8,568 bases of DNA, taken from positions 1-8,568 of the forward strand of contig CAMNMO010000105.1 of NCBI GenBank assembly GCA_946544695.1, written 5' to 3'. The DNA comes from an uncultured Ruminococcus sp. GTDB taxonomy: Bacteria > Bacillota > Clostridia > Oscillospirales > Ruminococcaceae. This document shows positions 1-8,090 of the stretch, one piece after another. A program made the position numbers and the translations under genes. Numbering within the stretch: position 1 is the stretch's first letter; each line of letters begins with the position of its first letter. The notes under the pieces were generated by a model. That model was not told the origin of the DNA and made no database searches. It worked only from the letters and a program-made list of their open reading frames with translations.

Positions 1-897
1 AAGCAGCTGGTTAAGGGTCTGCTCACGCTCATCATGTCCGCCGCCAAGACCTGCACCTCTCTGTCTGCCGACAGCGTCGATCTCGTCTATGAAAATGATG
101 GAAGGAGCACTTTTCTTAGCCTGTTCAAACAGATCTCTTACACGGGAAGCGCCGACACCGACGAACATCTCAACGAAGTCAGAACCCGAAATGGAGAAGA
201 AAGGCACATTAGCCTCACCTGCAACAGCCCTTGCCAGCAGTGTCTTACCGGTACCGGGAGGTCCGAGAAGCAGAACACCTTTAGGTATCCTTGCGCCTAT
301 CTCGGAATACTTCTTGCTGTCACGCAGGAAATCAACGATCTCTTTGAGTTCTTCCTTTTCTTCATCTGCACCTGCAACATCTGCAAAAGTCGCCTTTTTG
401 CTGCTCGGTGCGAGCCTTGCATTCGTTTTGCCGAAACCCGACATCTTTCCGCCGCCTGCGCTCTTCATCATGAATACGAAGAAGAATATCATAACGCCAA
501 GCATAAGGAAAGTAGGTATCAGATTGAGCCAGAAGCTGTTATCAGATATGGGTATCAGATCATACTTCAACTTCGCATCAGGATTGGCAGCATCATACTT
601 TTTACGGTAGTTTACAGCCTCCTCACCGCCAAGCACCTCATTTACGAAAAGTGATACATTGGGGACTTTATAGCTGATCTCCTCATCGGGCTCGTCCTTG
701 AGTTTGTACTTCAGTTCGCCCGAACCAAGATCCAGCTGGAATTCCGAAACTTCAAGGGCATCAAAATGACCCATGACCTCGGAATACTTGACCTCATCGC
801 TCTTAGTGCTCATACTCATGAGCATATAAACCAGACCTGTGATTATACAGATCGAAACTACAAGATAAATGAGTAGGGATCTTCCGCCGTTTTTCAA
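1..897 (-). CDS. ftsH: ATP-dependent zinc metalloprotease FtsH, 5' part (3' end beyond left edge)
   Basis: Membrane-anchored AAA+ protease that unfolds and degrades misfolded or short-lived membrane and cytosolic proteins as a hexamer. The first 299 codons are present. A first membrane segment lies at residues 8-26, an extracytoplasmic stretch at about 30-121, and a second membrane segment at 123-145. The AAA domain follows with Walker A GPPGTGKT (212-219), the pore-loop region FVGVGASRVRDLF, Walker B IIFIDEID (267-274, acidic pair D271/E272), and the start of the second region of homology (GGGHDEREQTLNQLL). The zinc-binding HEXXH protease motif would lie beyond the left edge, so catalytic competence cannot be judged here. 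The start chosen is TTG at 897-895, preceded by an AAAAGGA ribosome binding site about 9 nt upstream. The next in-frame ATG (residue 25) would remove most of the first membrane segment. A likely promoter lies about 55 bp upstream. Family identity is certain; the start is inferred. Confidence 0.97.
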   Translation of the reverse strand, partial: MKNGGRSLLIYLVVSICIITGLVYMLMSMSTKSDEVKYSEVMGHFDALEVSEFQLDLGSGELKYKLKDEPDEEISYKVPNVSLFVNEVLGGEEAVNYRKKYDAANPDAKLKYDLIPISDNSFWLNLIPTFLMLGVMIFFFVFMMKSAGGGKMSGFGKTNARLAPSSKKATFADVAGADEEKEELKEIVDFLRDSKKYSEIGARIPKGVLLLGPPGTGKTLLARAVAGEANVPFFSISGSDFVEMFVGVGASRVRDLFEQAKKSAPSIIFIDEIDAVGRQRGAGLGGGHDEREQTLNQLL

Positions 898-952
898 TCG
901 ATCACATCCTTTTGTTCTGTATTTGCGCACAAGCGCTCTTTTTTACCGGATA

Positions 953-985
953 ATTATAACCCCTCTATGTGAAAACAGCGTGAAA
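953..985 (-). promoter_or_regulatory. Probable ftsH promoter with a direct repeat in the -35 region
   Basis: On the minus strand a perfect TATAAT sits at 958-953, 55 bp before the ftsH start codon. No good TTGACA is found 16-18 bp upstream; the 17-bp position reads ACGCTG. Instead, the region holds two copies of TTTCAC on the minus strand (GTGAAA on plus at 969-974 and 980-985), exactly 11 bp apart. A strong -10 with a poor -35 and a helically phased repeat suggests a regulated promoter, though this is inference. The intergenic gap (898-1004) shows no clear intrinsic terminator for tilS. Confidence 0.5.
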
Positions 986-1004
986 GAAGGGTCATGATAA
1001 GTAG

Positions 1005-2339
1005 TTATTCGCAACTATCTTCAAAAACCAGCACCCTTTTGGTGGTACTGTCTATCCTGACTCGATCCGCAGCGCCAAAAGTTTCAGCAAGAACAACACC
1101 ATCGTCGTCAGCCAGAATAACTGCGCTGCTGCGTTTATGTGCGGGAAAAGCCTGTTTCATAAGGTTCCTCACATCGGAACTGAATTCACGGTTGACAAGT
1201 TTTATCCTGTCACCAGCCCTGCGTTTCCTCAACACAATAACACCTTTTATTTTATCATAATCTAAGCAGGAATTTGCAAACTTTTTATTAACATTTTCAA
1301 ATTTGCCGTCAATTTCTAAAATTTTAAACTTGACAGTTCTGCCCTGCCAGTCAACAACGCCCTCGCAGCCTATCTCTATCTCATCAGCGGGATCTTGTTC
1401 AGCTTTATTTTCGGTATAGATATACAGAGTGCCTGACTTTGTATATGCAAAGCATTCAGACTTGACAGATGCTTTGCCACCCTCATTAATAAGCTGTTCA
1501 ATTAATTCGATTTTATCCTGACTTATCTCTATTTCATTTTTTGCCAGAATACGCATTATGACTCTGCGCCTTACGGGATAATCAAGACAGCTTACAGCTT
1601 TGCATGAATACCCGTCACCGACACAGCTTTCAGCAAACGCCGTATCAGCTGTATTTTCAAGATAACTGCTGTCCTCACGCAGATATCCCAGCGTTTTTGA
1701 AAAAGTTTCCATCAGCGATGGATTTATCTCCCTCAGCACAGGCACTACCTTATGCCTGAGTTTATTGCGGGAATACTCATCGAGCAGGTTGGTGGAATCG
1801 GTGACAAAATCCTGACCTCGCTGTGAAAGGTACTCCTCTATGTCAGCACGGCTGCATTCGATCAGAGGACGGATTATATTGCCCCTGACAGGCGGTATCG
1901 AAGCGATACCTTTCAGACCTGAGCCCCTTGCCAGATTGAACAGTGTGGTCTCAAGGCAATCGTCAAGGTTATGAGCTGTACAGATCTTATCAGCTTTGAT
2001 ATCCTGTAAAGCTTTATACCTTAACAGCCTTGCGCCTTCTTCCTCGGACACGGGGTGAGTTCTGCAATAAGCGGGAACATCTACCACTCTCACCTCGATA
2101 GCTATACCAAGCTGTTCACATAGCTTCTCACAGAAATGCTGGTCTCTGTCTGCTTCCTCGCCACGTATACAATGGTTGACATGGCAGGCTGTTACATCGT
2201 ATCCCAGTTCATGCAAACACAAAAGGAGCGCAGCGCTGTCTGCCCCGCCCGAAAGCCCGACCAACAAGCGCTCGCCCTTATCTGCCATTGAATATTTTTT
2301 TATAGTCTGTTCTATCCTATGCGGAAGGTCAATTCTCAT
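1005..2339 (-). CDS. tilS: tRNA(Ile)-lysidine synthetase TilS
   Basis: Attaches lysine to cytidine 34 of the CAU-anticodon tRNA-Ile, using ATP, so that it reads AUA codons and is charged with isoleucine. It acts in the cytoplasm and is normally essential. The 444-residue protein matches the usual family length. The N-terminal PP-loop ATP pyrophosphatase domain carries SGGADS at 30-35. The family motifs HNLDDCLETTLFNLARGSGLKG (from 123) and DSTN with RNKLRH (181-196) follow. The C-terminal TilS domain is marked by RKRRAGDRIK (371-380) and ends near residue 440. The start ATG at 2339 gives the standard short helix before the PP-loop and overlaps the end of dnaB by 11 bp. An ATG 25 codons earlier would add a long overlap and non-family residues. 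No close Shine-Dalgarno is seen (AGAGGA lies about 16 nt upstream), so translation is probably coupled to dnaB. Last gene of the presumed operon. Confidence 0.96.
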   Translation of the reverse strand: MRIDLPHRIEQTIKKYSMADKGERLLVGLSGGADSAALLLCLHELGYDVTACHVNHCIRGEEADRDQHFCEKLCEQLGIAIEVRVVDVPAYCRTHPVSEEEGARLLRYKALQDIKADKICTAHNLDDCLETTLFNLARGSGLKGIASIPPVRGNIIRPLIECSRADIEEYLSQRGQDFVTDSTNLLDEYSRNKLRHKVVPVLREINPSLMETFSKTLGYLREDSSYLENTADTAFAESCVGDGYSCKAVSCLDYPVRRRVIMRILAKNEIEISQDKIELIEQLINEGGKASVKSECFAYTKSGTLYIYTENKAEQDPADEIEIGCEGVVDWQGRTVKFKILEIDGKFENVNKKFANSCLDYDKIKGVIVLRKRRAGDRIKLVNREFSSDVRNLMKQAFPAHKRSSAVILADDDGVVLAETFGAADRVRIDSTTKRVLVFEDSCE

Positions 2340-3714
2340 CTTTTCTGAATTCCAATCCTCTGAACAAAGTATACTCACCGATCCAGCTGAGTTTGACAGT
2401 TGCGGTCTCACCATGACGGTTTTTAGCCACGATACACTCAGCTACTGTCTGGTCCTCTGTGGAGTCTGCATAATAAGCATCACGGTAGAGAAACAGGATT
2501 ATATCTGCGTCCTGCTCTATCGAACCTGATTCTCTGAGGTCTGAAAGCATAGGGCGCTTGTCCTCACGCTTTTCGGCGCTACGAGAAAGCTGTGACAGTG
2601 CGATAACAGGCACACCGAGTTCCTTAGCCATCAGCTTGATCTGACGGGTTATCTCGGAAACTTCATTTACACGGCTGCTGTGCTTGTTGGGCGATTCCAT
2701 CAGCTGTATATAGTCTATTACGACCAGACCGAGATTATTCATTCGTCTCAGTTTTGCTTTCATCTTTGGTACTGTAACGCCGCCTGCGCCGTCATCAAGA
2801 TAGATGGGCAGCTGTGAAAGCACATCTGCTGCCTCAGCCAGCTTTGCCCAGTCATCGTCCTTCATATCACCGTTTCTCAAAAGAGTATTATTTACCTTGC
2901 CTTCAGATGCAAGCATTCTCGAAACGAGCTGTTCTTTACCCATCTCAAGTGAAAATATTACAACATCACGCTTGGTAGCCTTGCAGCAGTTTACCGCAAT
3001 ATTCAGCGCAAACGCCGATTTACCCATCGCAGGTCTTGCAGCAAGAACGATAAGGTCTGTCCTTTGCAGACCTGTCGTTATGCGGTCAAGCTGTGAAAAG
3101 CCCGACCTTGCGCCCTGATGTTCTGCCGCATCGGGACCTGATATCTCTGTCAGATGATGGAATGTCTCAACTATGACATCGCTGATACGTGTAAGGCCGT
3201 CAACATCACGTCCCTGACGGATATTGAATATCTTCTGTTCAGCGCTGTCAAGCAAAGCCGAAGGATCTTTGCCGCCTTCATTAACACTGGCGATTATCTC
3301 ATTGGCAACGTTCATCAGTGAACGCATCTGAGATTTCTGAAGGATAATATTGCAGTAACTCTTGATATTCTTTGTGGAAGGAACATTCTCCATCAGCCCG
3401 TACAGGTAATTCATACCCATAGTGCTGTTCTCAAAGATACCGTCAGTTACCGCTTCATCAACGACAGTGACTATATCCTCGGTCTCGCCCGATGAGAACA
3501 TGCGGGTGAGTATGGAGAAAAGCTTCTGATGCTTAGGCTCATAGAAATTCTCGGATTTGAGCATTTCCATAGCTGTTTCACGGCAATTTACAGGGTCAAG
3601 CAGGATCGAACCGATGACAGCTTCCTCTGCTTCACGGCTGTACGGCAGTGTCCTTCCAGGAATTGCTGCACCGCTTACCGCAGAATAATCATTTATATCG
3701 CTGATCTCAGGCAT
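2329..3714 (-). CDS. dnaB: Replicative DNA helicase DnaB
   Basis: Hexameric ATP-driven helicase that unwinds DNA 5'-3' at the replication fork and works with primase DnaG. (The orthologue is called DnaC in Bacillus subtilis.) The 461-residue protein is of normal length. The N-terminal primase-interacting helical domain spans about residues 22-125 (YSREAEEAVIGSILLDP) and is followed by a linker. The RecA-like motor has Walker A ARPAMGKS (226-233), SLEMGKEQL with catalytic glutamate E257, Walker B VVIDYIQL (331-338, D334), the SQLSR motif (374-378), DLRESGSIEQDAD (392-404) and KNRHG (431-435). No intein interrupts it. The ATG at 3714 starts 1 nt after the rplI stop. Its ribosome binding site GAGGAA lies within the last rplI codons, which indicates tight translational coupling. 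The rplI-dnaB neighbour pair is widely conserved in Firmicutes. Confidence 0.98.
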   Translation of the reverse strand: MPEISDINDYSAVSGAAIPGRTLPYSREAEEAVIGSILLDPVNCRETAMEMLKSENFYEPKHQKLFSILTRMFSSGETEDIVTVVDEAVTDGIFENSTMGMNYLYGLMENVPSTKNIKSYCNIILQKSQMRSLMNVANEIIASVNEGGKDPSALLDSAEQKIFNIRQGRDVDGLTRISDVIVETFHHLTEISGPDAAEHQGARSGFSQLDRITTGLQRTDLIVLAARPAMGKSAFALNIAVNCCKATKRDVVIFSLEMGKEQLVSRMLASEGKVNNTLLRNGDMKDDDWAKLAEAADVLSQLPIYLDDGAGGVTVPKMKAKLRRMNNLGLVVIDYIQLMESPNKHSSRVNEVSEITRQIKLMAKELGVPVIALSQLSRSAEKREDKRPMLSDLRESGSIEQDADIILFLYRDAYYADSTEDQTVAECIVAKNRHGETATVKLSWIGEYTLFRGLEFRKDEN

Positions 3715-3715
3715 A

Positions 3716-4162
3716 TCATTCCTCTACGACTTTTACCTTTATACCGCAGGATACTCCGTGCGACATCTTGACAGTTGCAGTGAAATCACCGAAAGCCTTG
3801 ATATCGGTGCTGAGGTTTATCTTCTTCTTGTCAACATCAACGCCGAACTGTTCTTTCAGTGCATCGGAAACGACACCCGAAGTGATGGCACCGAACAGCT
3901 TTCCGCCCTGACCTGCCTTAGCCTTGATAACTACTTCCTTGTCGTTGATCTTGTCAGCGATAGCCTGATTATCGGCAGTTTCCACATCTATCTTGTGCTG
4001 TGCGGAAGCCTTCTTGCCTGCCAGGTCATTGAGGTTCTTTGCATTAGCCTCAACAGCCAGACCTCTTGCTATCAGGAAGTTTCTTGCATATCCGTCTGCA
4101 ACGTTCAGGGTGTCCCCTGCCTTGCCCGAACCTTTAACATCTTTAAGTAAAATAACTTTCAT
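3716..4162 (-). CDS. rplI: 50S ribosomal protein L9
   Basis: Large-subunit protein bL9, which binds 23S rRNA near the base of the L1 stalk and helps keep the reading frame. Its 148 residues match the family. The N-terminal rRNA-binding domain carries the signature MKVILLKDVKGSGKAGD, then NVADGYARNFLIARGLA (20-36). A connecting helix rich in Lys, Ala and Asp (about 41-75) leads to the C-terminal domain with GGKLFGAITSGVVSDALK (86-103). The ATG at 4162 has an AAGAAAGG ribosome binding site about 10 nt upstream. It lies 16 bp downstream of gdpP and ends 1 bp before dnaB. The gdpP-rplI-dnaB order is a conserved Firmicutes block, so co-transcription is likely. Nothing unusual is seen in the protein. 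Confidence 0.98.
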   Translation of the reverse strand: MKVILLKDVKGSGKAGDTLNVADGYARNFLIARGLAVEANAKNLNDLAGKKASAQHKIDVETADNQAIADKINDKEVVIKAKAGQGGKLFGAITSGVVSDALKEQFGVDVDKKKINLSTDIKAFGDFTATVKMSHGVSCGIKVKVVEE

Positions 4163-4178
4163 TTAAAACACGCCTTTC

Positions 4179-6206
4179 TTATTTGGTATTGTTTCTTATA
4201 TATTCGTCTATGACCTCACGAAGCTGCTTGTCAGCACTTTCGAGGTCTGTGGGTATCTGGGCTGCCGCCATTGTAAGATGACCTCCGCCGCCCATAGCTT
4301 CCATTATTACCTGGACATTGTACTTACCCATACTTCTGCCCGAGATATTGACTATATCGCCCTGCTTGTACATGACAAATGATGCATACACACCTGTTAT
4401 GCCCAGCATTTCGTCCGCCGCCTGTGATGCAGCGACTCTCACATTGCCAAAGTTGCCGTCGGCCTTGGCGATAGCACATTTGCGGTATATCTCAGCCGAA
4501 TTGATGACCCTGGATTTTTCGTGATAAGTCTCTATCGAGTTGGCAAACATCGCCTTTACAGCGATGGTATCAGCGCCCATCTTTTTCAGATATGCAGCCG
4601 TCTCAAATGTGGTGACACCTGTTTTCATGACAAAGTACTTGGTATCAAGCATTATGCCCGAAAGCAGTGCTTCTGCTGCATGTGCATCTATGCTTGTCCT
4701 GTCGCCCCAAAGCTCGATTATCTCGGTCACAAGTTCAGCGGCAGATGATGCACCGGGTTCGAGACACTGTGCTATCAGCGGCTCTATGCCCTTTACCATT
4801 CGCCTGTGATGATCTATGACCACGATGTTCTTGGCACGCTCGATCATTTCTTTGGATTCGACCAGTTCGGGGTTATGGGTATCCACAACTATAACCAGAG
4901 TATCGGAATCCAGCCTGTCAAGACCCTGCTGAGGTGTTATGTAATAATTCGAGATCTCATTTTCATCGATATAGTTTATCAGAGAAAGCGCAAGGTTCTT
5001 CTCCTTATCGACCACAACATAGCATTCGGATACCAGCTTTCTCAAAGCACAGCAAAGTCCCGTCGCAGAACCTATACTGTCCAGATCACCGAAGCGGTGT
5101 CCCATTATCAGCACTCTGCGGAAGCCCTGTGCTTCATCGTCATCAGTGTTCCTGTAATTGCCCATGCTTTCGATACTGCCGGGTTTGATTATCTCCAGCA
5201 GAGTCTCAGCAAATATCCTGATCTTGACCCTGTTGTTGTTGTCAGCACCGGTGGAAACGCCGCCAAAGAACCTGAATTCACCATTTTCACGGTAAGCAGC
5301 CTGATCCCCACCACGACCCTGGCAAAGTTCCAGCGCCTGTTTTGCAAGCTTTTCGCATTCCTCGAGACCCTTGCCTTCTCTGCCCACACCTATGGACAGC
5401 GTAACATTAGACCTGCCGCCGATGCGTATCTGTCTTGCTTCTTCCAGTATGCGGAAGCGGTTCTCTATCTTCCTTGAAAGATAGCGTTCTTCCATAAAAA
5501 CATAGAACTTATCGTCCGATACCTTTTTGGCAATGGCAGTCGTACCCTCCAGAAAACGCTCCATCAGCTTCTCTATCTCAACTGCGATATGCGCTTTTTC
5601 GCTCTCACGGATATCAGCCATAAGTGCATCATAGTTATCGATAACGATTATGATGACACCGTTGTGTGACTGATATGCATCATATCTCAGTTCGGTATAG
5701 TCTGTGATGTCCTTGAAATACACCATAGACAGCCCATTGCGAAGATCGGTATGCACAGCCTTTGCCACGTAGTATCGTTTATTGACACATATCTGACAGC
5801 CATCCTCCTCAAAAGCTTTCTCCAGGTCGATATTCATTATATCCTGAAGATGTTCGCCGTAGGGGTCATCATAATAGACGCTTTTCTCAAACAGCTTATT
5901 GAACCAGACTATCGTCTCATCGCTGTCGAGTATAACGCATGGCGCAGGGAAATGCAGCAGCGAATCCCTTTCCGTCCTGACCAGCTGAGTGGCAGTCTTT
6001 GTCAGATATTTATGCATTTGGTTTCTGAAAACAAATGCTTCAAGCAGCAGCAGCATAATACTAACCACAGAGAGTAGTATCAGGACACTGCCCGAGGTCT
6101 TTCTATCCTCTGTTGCATGCAGCATAAAAGCCCCTAGCAGCGCAGCCAGCGCAATGACACCCATTGTCGCAGACAGCAGCATGAGAAAGCTTTTGTTCTT
6201 TTTCAC
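4179..6206 (-). CDS. gdpP: Cyclic-di-AMP phosphodiesterase GdpP (DHH/DHHA1 family, membrane bound)
   Basis: Hydrolyses cyclic di-AMP to 5'-pApA and so helps set potassium balance, osmotic tolerance and cell-wall stress resistance in Firmicutes. The 675-residue protein has two membrane segments (about 8-29 and 40-60), then a degenerate PAS-like region (about 84-165). A degenerate GGDEF domain (about 180-305) ends in GRGGDQAAYRE (297-306) rather than an active diguanylate cyclase site. The DHH domain has metal-ligand motifs MGHRFGDLDSIG (H370, D374, D376), VVDTHNP (D442), DHH (465-467) and GIMLDTKYF (D521). The C-terminal DHHA1 domain has GGGGH (639-643). All catalytic ligands look intact. A stretch of about 25 residues (340-364, ending DDDEAQGFRR) between the GGDEF and DHH domains looks longer than in the B. 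subtilis protein as I recall it. The start is GTG at 6206, with AAGGAG 10 nt upstream; this start keeps the full first membrane helix. It lies 27 bp after rnj and 16 bp before rplI. Confidence 0.96.
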   Translation of the reverse strand: MKKNKSFLMLLSATMGVIALAALLGAFMLHATEDRKTSGSVLILLSVVSIMLLLLEAFVFRNQMHKYLTKTATQLVRTERDSLLHFPAPCVILDSDETIVWFNKLFEKSVYYDDPYGEHLQDIMNIDLEKAFEEDGCQICVNKRYYVAKAVHTDLRNGLSMVYFKDITDYTELRYDAYQSHNGVIIIVIDNYDALMADIRESEKAHIAVEIEKLMERFLEGTTAIAKKVSDDKFYVFMEERYLSRKIENRFRILEEARQIRIGGRSNVTLSIGVGREGKGLEECEKLAKQALELCQGRGGDQAAYRENGEFRFFGGVSTGADNNNRVKIRIFAETLLEIIKPGSIESMGNYRNTDDDEAQGFRRVLIMGHRFGDLDSIGSATGLCCALRKLVSECYVVVDKEKNLALSLINYIDENEISNYYITPQQGLDRLDSDTLVIVVDTHNPELVESKEMIERAKNIVVIDHHRRMVKGIEPLIAQCLEPGASSAAELVTEIIELWGDRTSIDAHAAEALLSGIMLDTKYFVMKTGVTTFETAAYLKKMGADTIAVKAMFANSIETYHEKSRVINSAEIYRKCAIAKADGNFGNVRVAASQAADEMLGITGVYASFVMYKQGDIVNISGRSMGKYNVQVIMEAMGGGGHLTMAAAQIPTDLESADKQLREVIDEYIRNNTK

Positions 6207-6233
6207 TGCCTGTCAACTCCTTTTCTTTTTCCC

Positions 6234-8090
6234 TTATATTTCCATTATTATCGGAAGTATCATCGGACTTCTCTTTGTCTTCCTGAAAATAAAATCCGAA
6301 AGATTATCTTTCATCTTGCCCTTTATGGCATTCCATTCATGCATATTATTGTCAAGACAGTTCTGGAGTGTTTCTGTGAGCAGTTCCTTGGCTTCGCCCA
6401 TAAGTTCCTCACTCTCACGAACATACACAAATCCTCTTGACACAAGGTCGGGACCTGCAAGTATCTCACCCACTGCCCTGTCTATCGTAGCAACAGCGAT
6501 TATCAGTCCGTCCTCTGCCAGATGCTTTCTGTCACGAAGAACTATCGCACCCACATCACCGACGCCGAGTCCGTCAACAAGCACCTTTCCTGCGGGGACT
6601 TCACCGCTTATGCGCATATCGACGCCGTCAGTCTCGATAACGTCGCCTATGCCTGCGATGATAATATTATCCTCGGGTATACCGACTGACATCGCAGTCT
6701 GCTTATGCTTCATAAGATGCTTGAACTCACCATGCACGGGTATGAAGAACTTAGGCTTGGTTATGGAGAGCATCAGCTTCTGTTCCTCCTGACAAGCGTG
6801 TCCAGAAACATGGACCTCATACATCTTTTCATAGACCACCTCAGCACCAAGCTTCATAAGGTCATTAACGACCCTTGTGACAAGCTTCTCGTTGCCAGGT
6901 ATGGGATTTGCGGAGATTATTATGAAATCCTGCGGAGTTATGGAGACCTTGCGGTGCTCATTCATCGACATTCTTGACAGAGCCGACATAGGTTCACCCT
7001 GACTGCCTGTTGTAACGAGCACTATCTGCTCGGGCAGATATCTGCCTATCATATCGATATCTATCAGCACGCCATCGGGCACCTTGAGATATCCCAGCTC
7101 AATGCCGACGCTTATGACGTTGACCATGCTTCTGCCCGATACAGCGACCTTTCTGCCTGTTTTGACGGCATTGTTGATTATCTGCTGGACACGGTGTATA
7201 TTTGAAGCAAAGGTAGCGATGATTATACGCTTGCCCTCAGCCTTGGTAAACAGCATCTCCAGATTGTCACCGACCTTGCGTTCACTGGCAGTATAGCCCG
7301 GGCGCTCAGAGTTGGTAGAATCTGACATCAGTGCCAGAACGCCTTTGTTTCCGAGTTCCGCAAAACGTGGCAGATCGATTATGCCGCCCTCGATGGGTGT
7401 ATAATCCACCTTGAAGTCACCTGTATGGATAAGTACGCCTGCGGGTGTGTGTATAGCCATACCCACCGAATCAGGGATAGAATGGTTCACCCTGATGAAC
7501 TCAACAGCCATGCAGCCCATTCTTATGGTCTGTCTTGGTGTAACGGTGTTCAGCTTGACACTGCCGAGCAGTTCATGTTCACGCAGCTTGCCTTCAATAA
7601 GCCCTATTGTGAGCCTTGTACCGTAAACAGGCGCACTCGGAAATTTTTTCAGGAAATACGGAAGTCCTCCTATATGGTCTTCATGTCCGTGGGTTATGAC
7701 CACGCCACGGAGTTTTTCTATATTCTTTTCAACATAAGTGAAATCGGGTATAACTATATCAACGCCAAGCATCTCACTGTCGGGAAATGCAAGACCGCAG
7801 TCTATGATGAACATGTCATTTGCACATTCGATGACAGTAAAGTTCTTGCCTATCTCATTAAGACCTCCGAGCGGGATTATCTTTACAGGTGTCCTGCGCT
7901 GCGCCTCTTTAGAAGAACGCTGTGCAGAGGTCCTGCCGTTGGGACGAAGTCTGGTCTGTGGTGAAGCTGCTGTTGATCTTCCGTTTTCATTTTTTCTTTT
8001 CAGCGGGACACCTCTCAGCTTTCCCTGCTTGGGGTCGTAACGTTTTGATGCCTTTCTTTTTCCGTGTTCTGTATTATTGTTATTATTCAT
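6234..8090 (-). CDS. rnj: Ribonuclease J with a basic N-terminal extension
   Basis: Metallo-beta-lactamase/beta-CASP nuclease with 5'-3' exonuclease and endonuclease activity, a central enzyme of mRNA decay and rRNA/RNA maturation in Firmicutes. The 618-residue protein has a low-complexity basic tail (about 1-67, beginning MNNNNN, rich in Lys, Arg, Ser, Gln). The lactamase core follows: KIIPLGGLNEIGKN (70-83), zinc motif HGHEDHIGG (134-142), VNHSIPDS (H203), HTGDFK (D225) and SDSTN (256-260). The beta-CASP domain has ATFASNIHRVQQ (292-303), SGRSM (319-323) and TGSQGEPMSAL (361-371). HVSGHA (427-432) and PVHGE (451-455) follow, then a C-terminal domain (about 495-618). The core is full length; the tail accounts for the excess over the usual 555 or so residues. 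The ATG at 8090 is the best start, although it has no good Shine-Dalgarno. The frame stays open to a GTG at 8249 that has no ribosome binding site. Whether it is the RNase J1 or J2 type cannot be told here. Confidence 0.96.
   Translation of the reverse strand: MNNNNNTEHGKRKASKRYDPKQGKLRGVPLKRKNENGRSTAASPQTRLRPNGRTSAQRSSKEAQRRTPVKIIPLGGLNEIGKNFTVIECANDMFIIDCGLAFPDSEMLGVDIVIPDFTYVEKNIEKLRGVVITHGHEDHIGGLPYFLKKFPSAPVYGTRLTIGLIEGKLREHELLGSVKLNTVTPRQTIRMGCMAVEFIRVNHSIPDSVGMAIHTPAGVLIHTGDFKVDYTPIEGGIIDLPRFAELGNKGVLALMSDSTNSERPGYTASERKVGDNLEMLFTKAEGKRIIIATFASNIHRVQQIINNAVKTGRKVAVSGRSMVNVISVGIELGYLKVPDGVLIDIDMIGRYLPEQIVLVTTGSQGEPMSALSRMSMNEHRKVSITPQDFIIISANPIPGNEKLVTRVVNDLMKLGAEVVYEKMYEVHVSGHACQEEQKLMLSITKPKFFIPVHGEFKHLMKHKQTAMSVGIPEDNIIIAGIGDVIETDGVDMRISGEVPAGKVLVDGLGVGDVGAIVLRDRKHLAEDGLIIAVATIDRAVGEILAGPDLVSRGFVYVRESEELMGEAKELLTETLQNCLDNNMHEWNAIKGKMKDNLSDFIFRKTKRSPMILPIIMEI

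Noticed and set aside
297..306. Diguanylate cyclase activity of the GGDEF-like domain in GdpP (positions are residues, not bases)
   Set aside because: The motif reads GRGGDQ and the active-site acidic pair is lost, as in known GdpP proteins, so cyclase activity is not expected.
34..654. Long plus-strand open frames of 206 and 173 codons over the left end
   Set aside because: They lie antisense to ftsH, whose minus-strand frame gives a full AAA+ protease signature; the plus-strand translations resemble no protein family.
928..946. GCGC-ACAA-GCGC hairpin followed by a T run on the plus strand, a terminator look-alike
   Set aside because: The stem is only 4 bp and no plus-strand gene precedes it. 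On the minus strand it lies inside the ftsH leader with the T run on the wrong side.
962..991. CCCT/AGGG pairing after tilS as a terminator
   Set aside because: The stem is only about four pairs with a large loop, and no U run follows in the minus-strand RNA; the area fits a promoter better.
2340..2414. Longer TilS beginning at the ATG at 2414
   Set aside because: It would overlap dnaB by 86 bp, has no ribosome binding site, and adds residues before the normal TilS N-terminus.
5989..6792. 267-codon plus-strand open frame across the gdpP-rnj junction
   Set aside because: Antisense to two well-supported genes; the serine-rich translation is typical of a shadow frame and has no domain signature.
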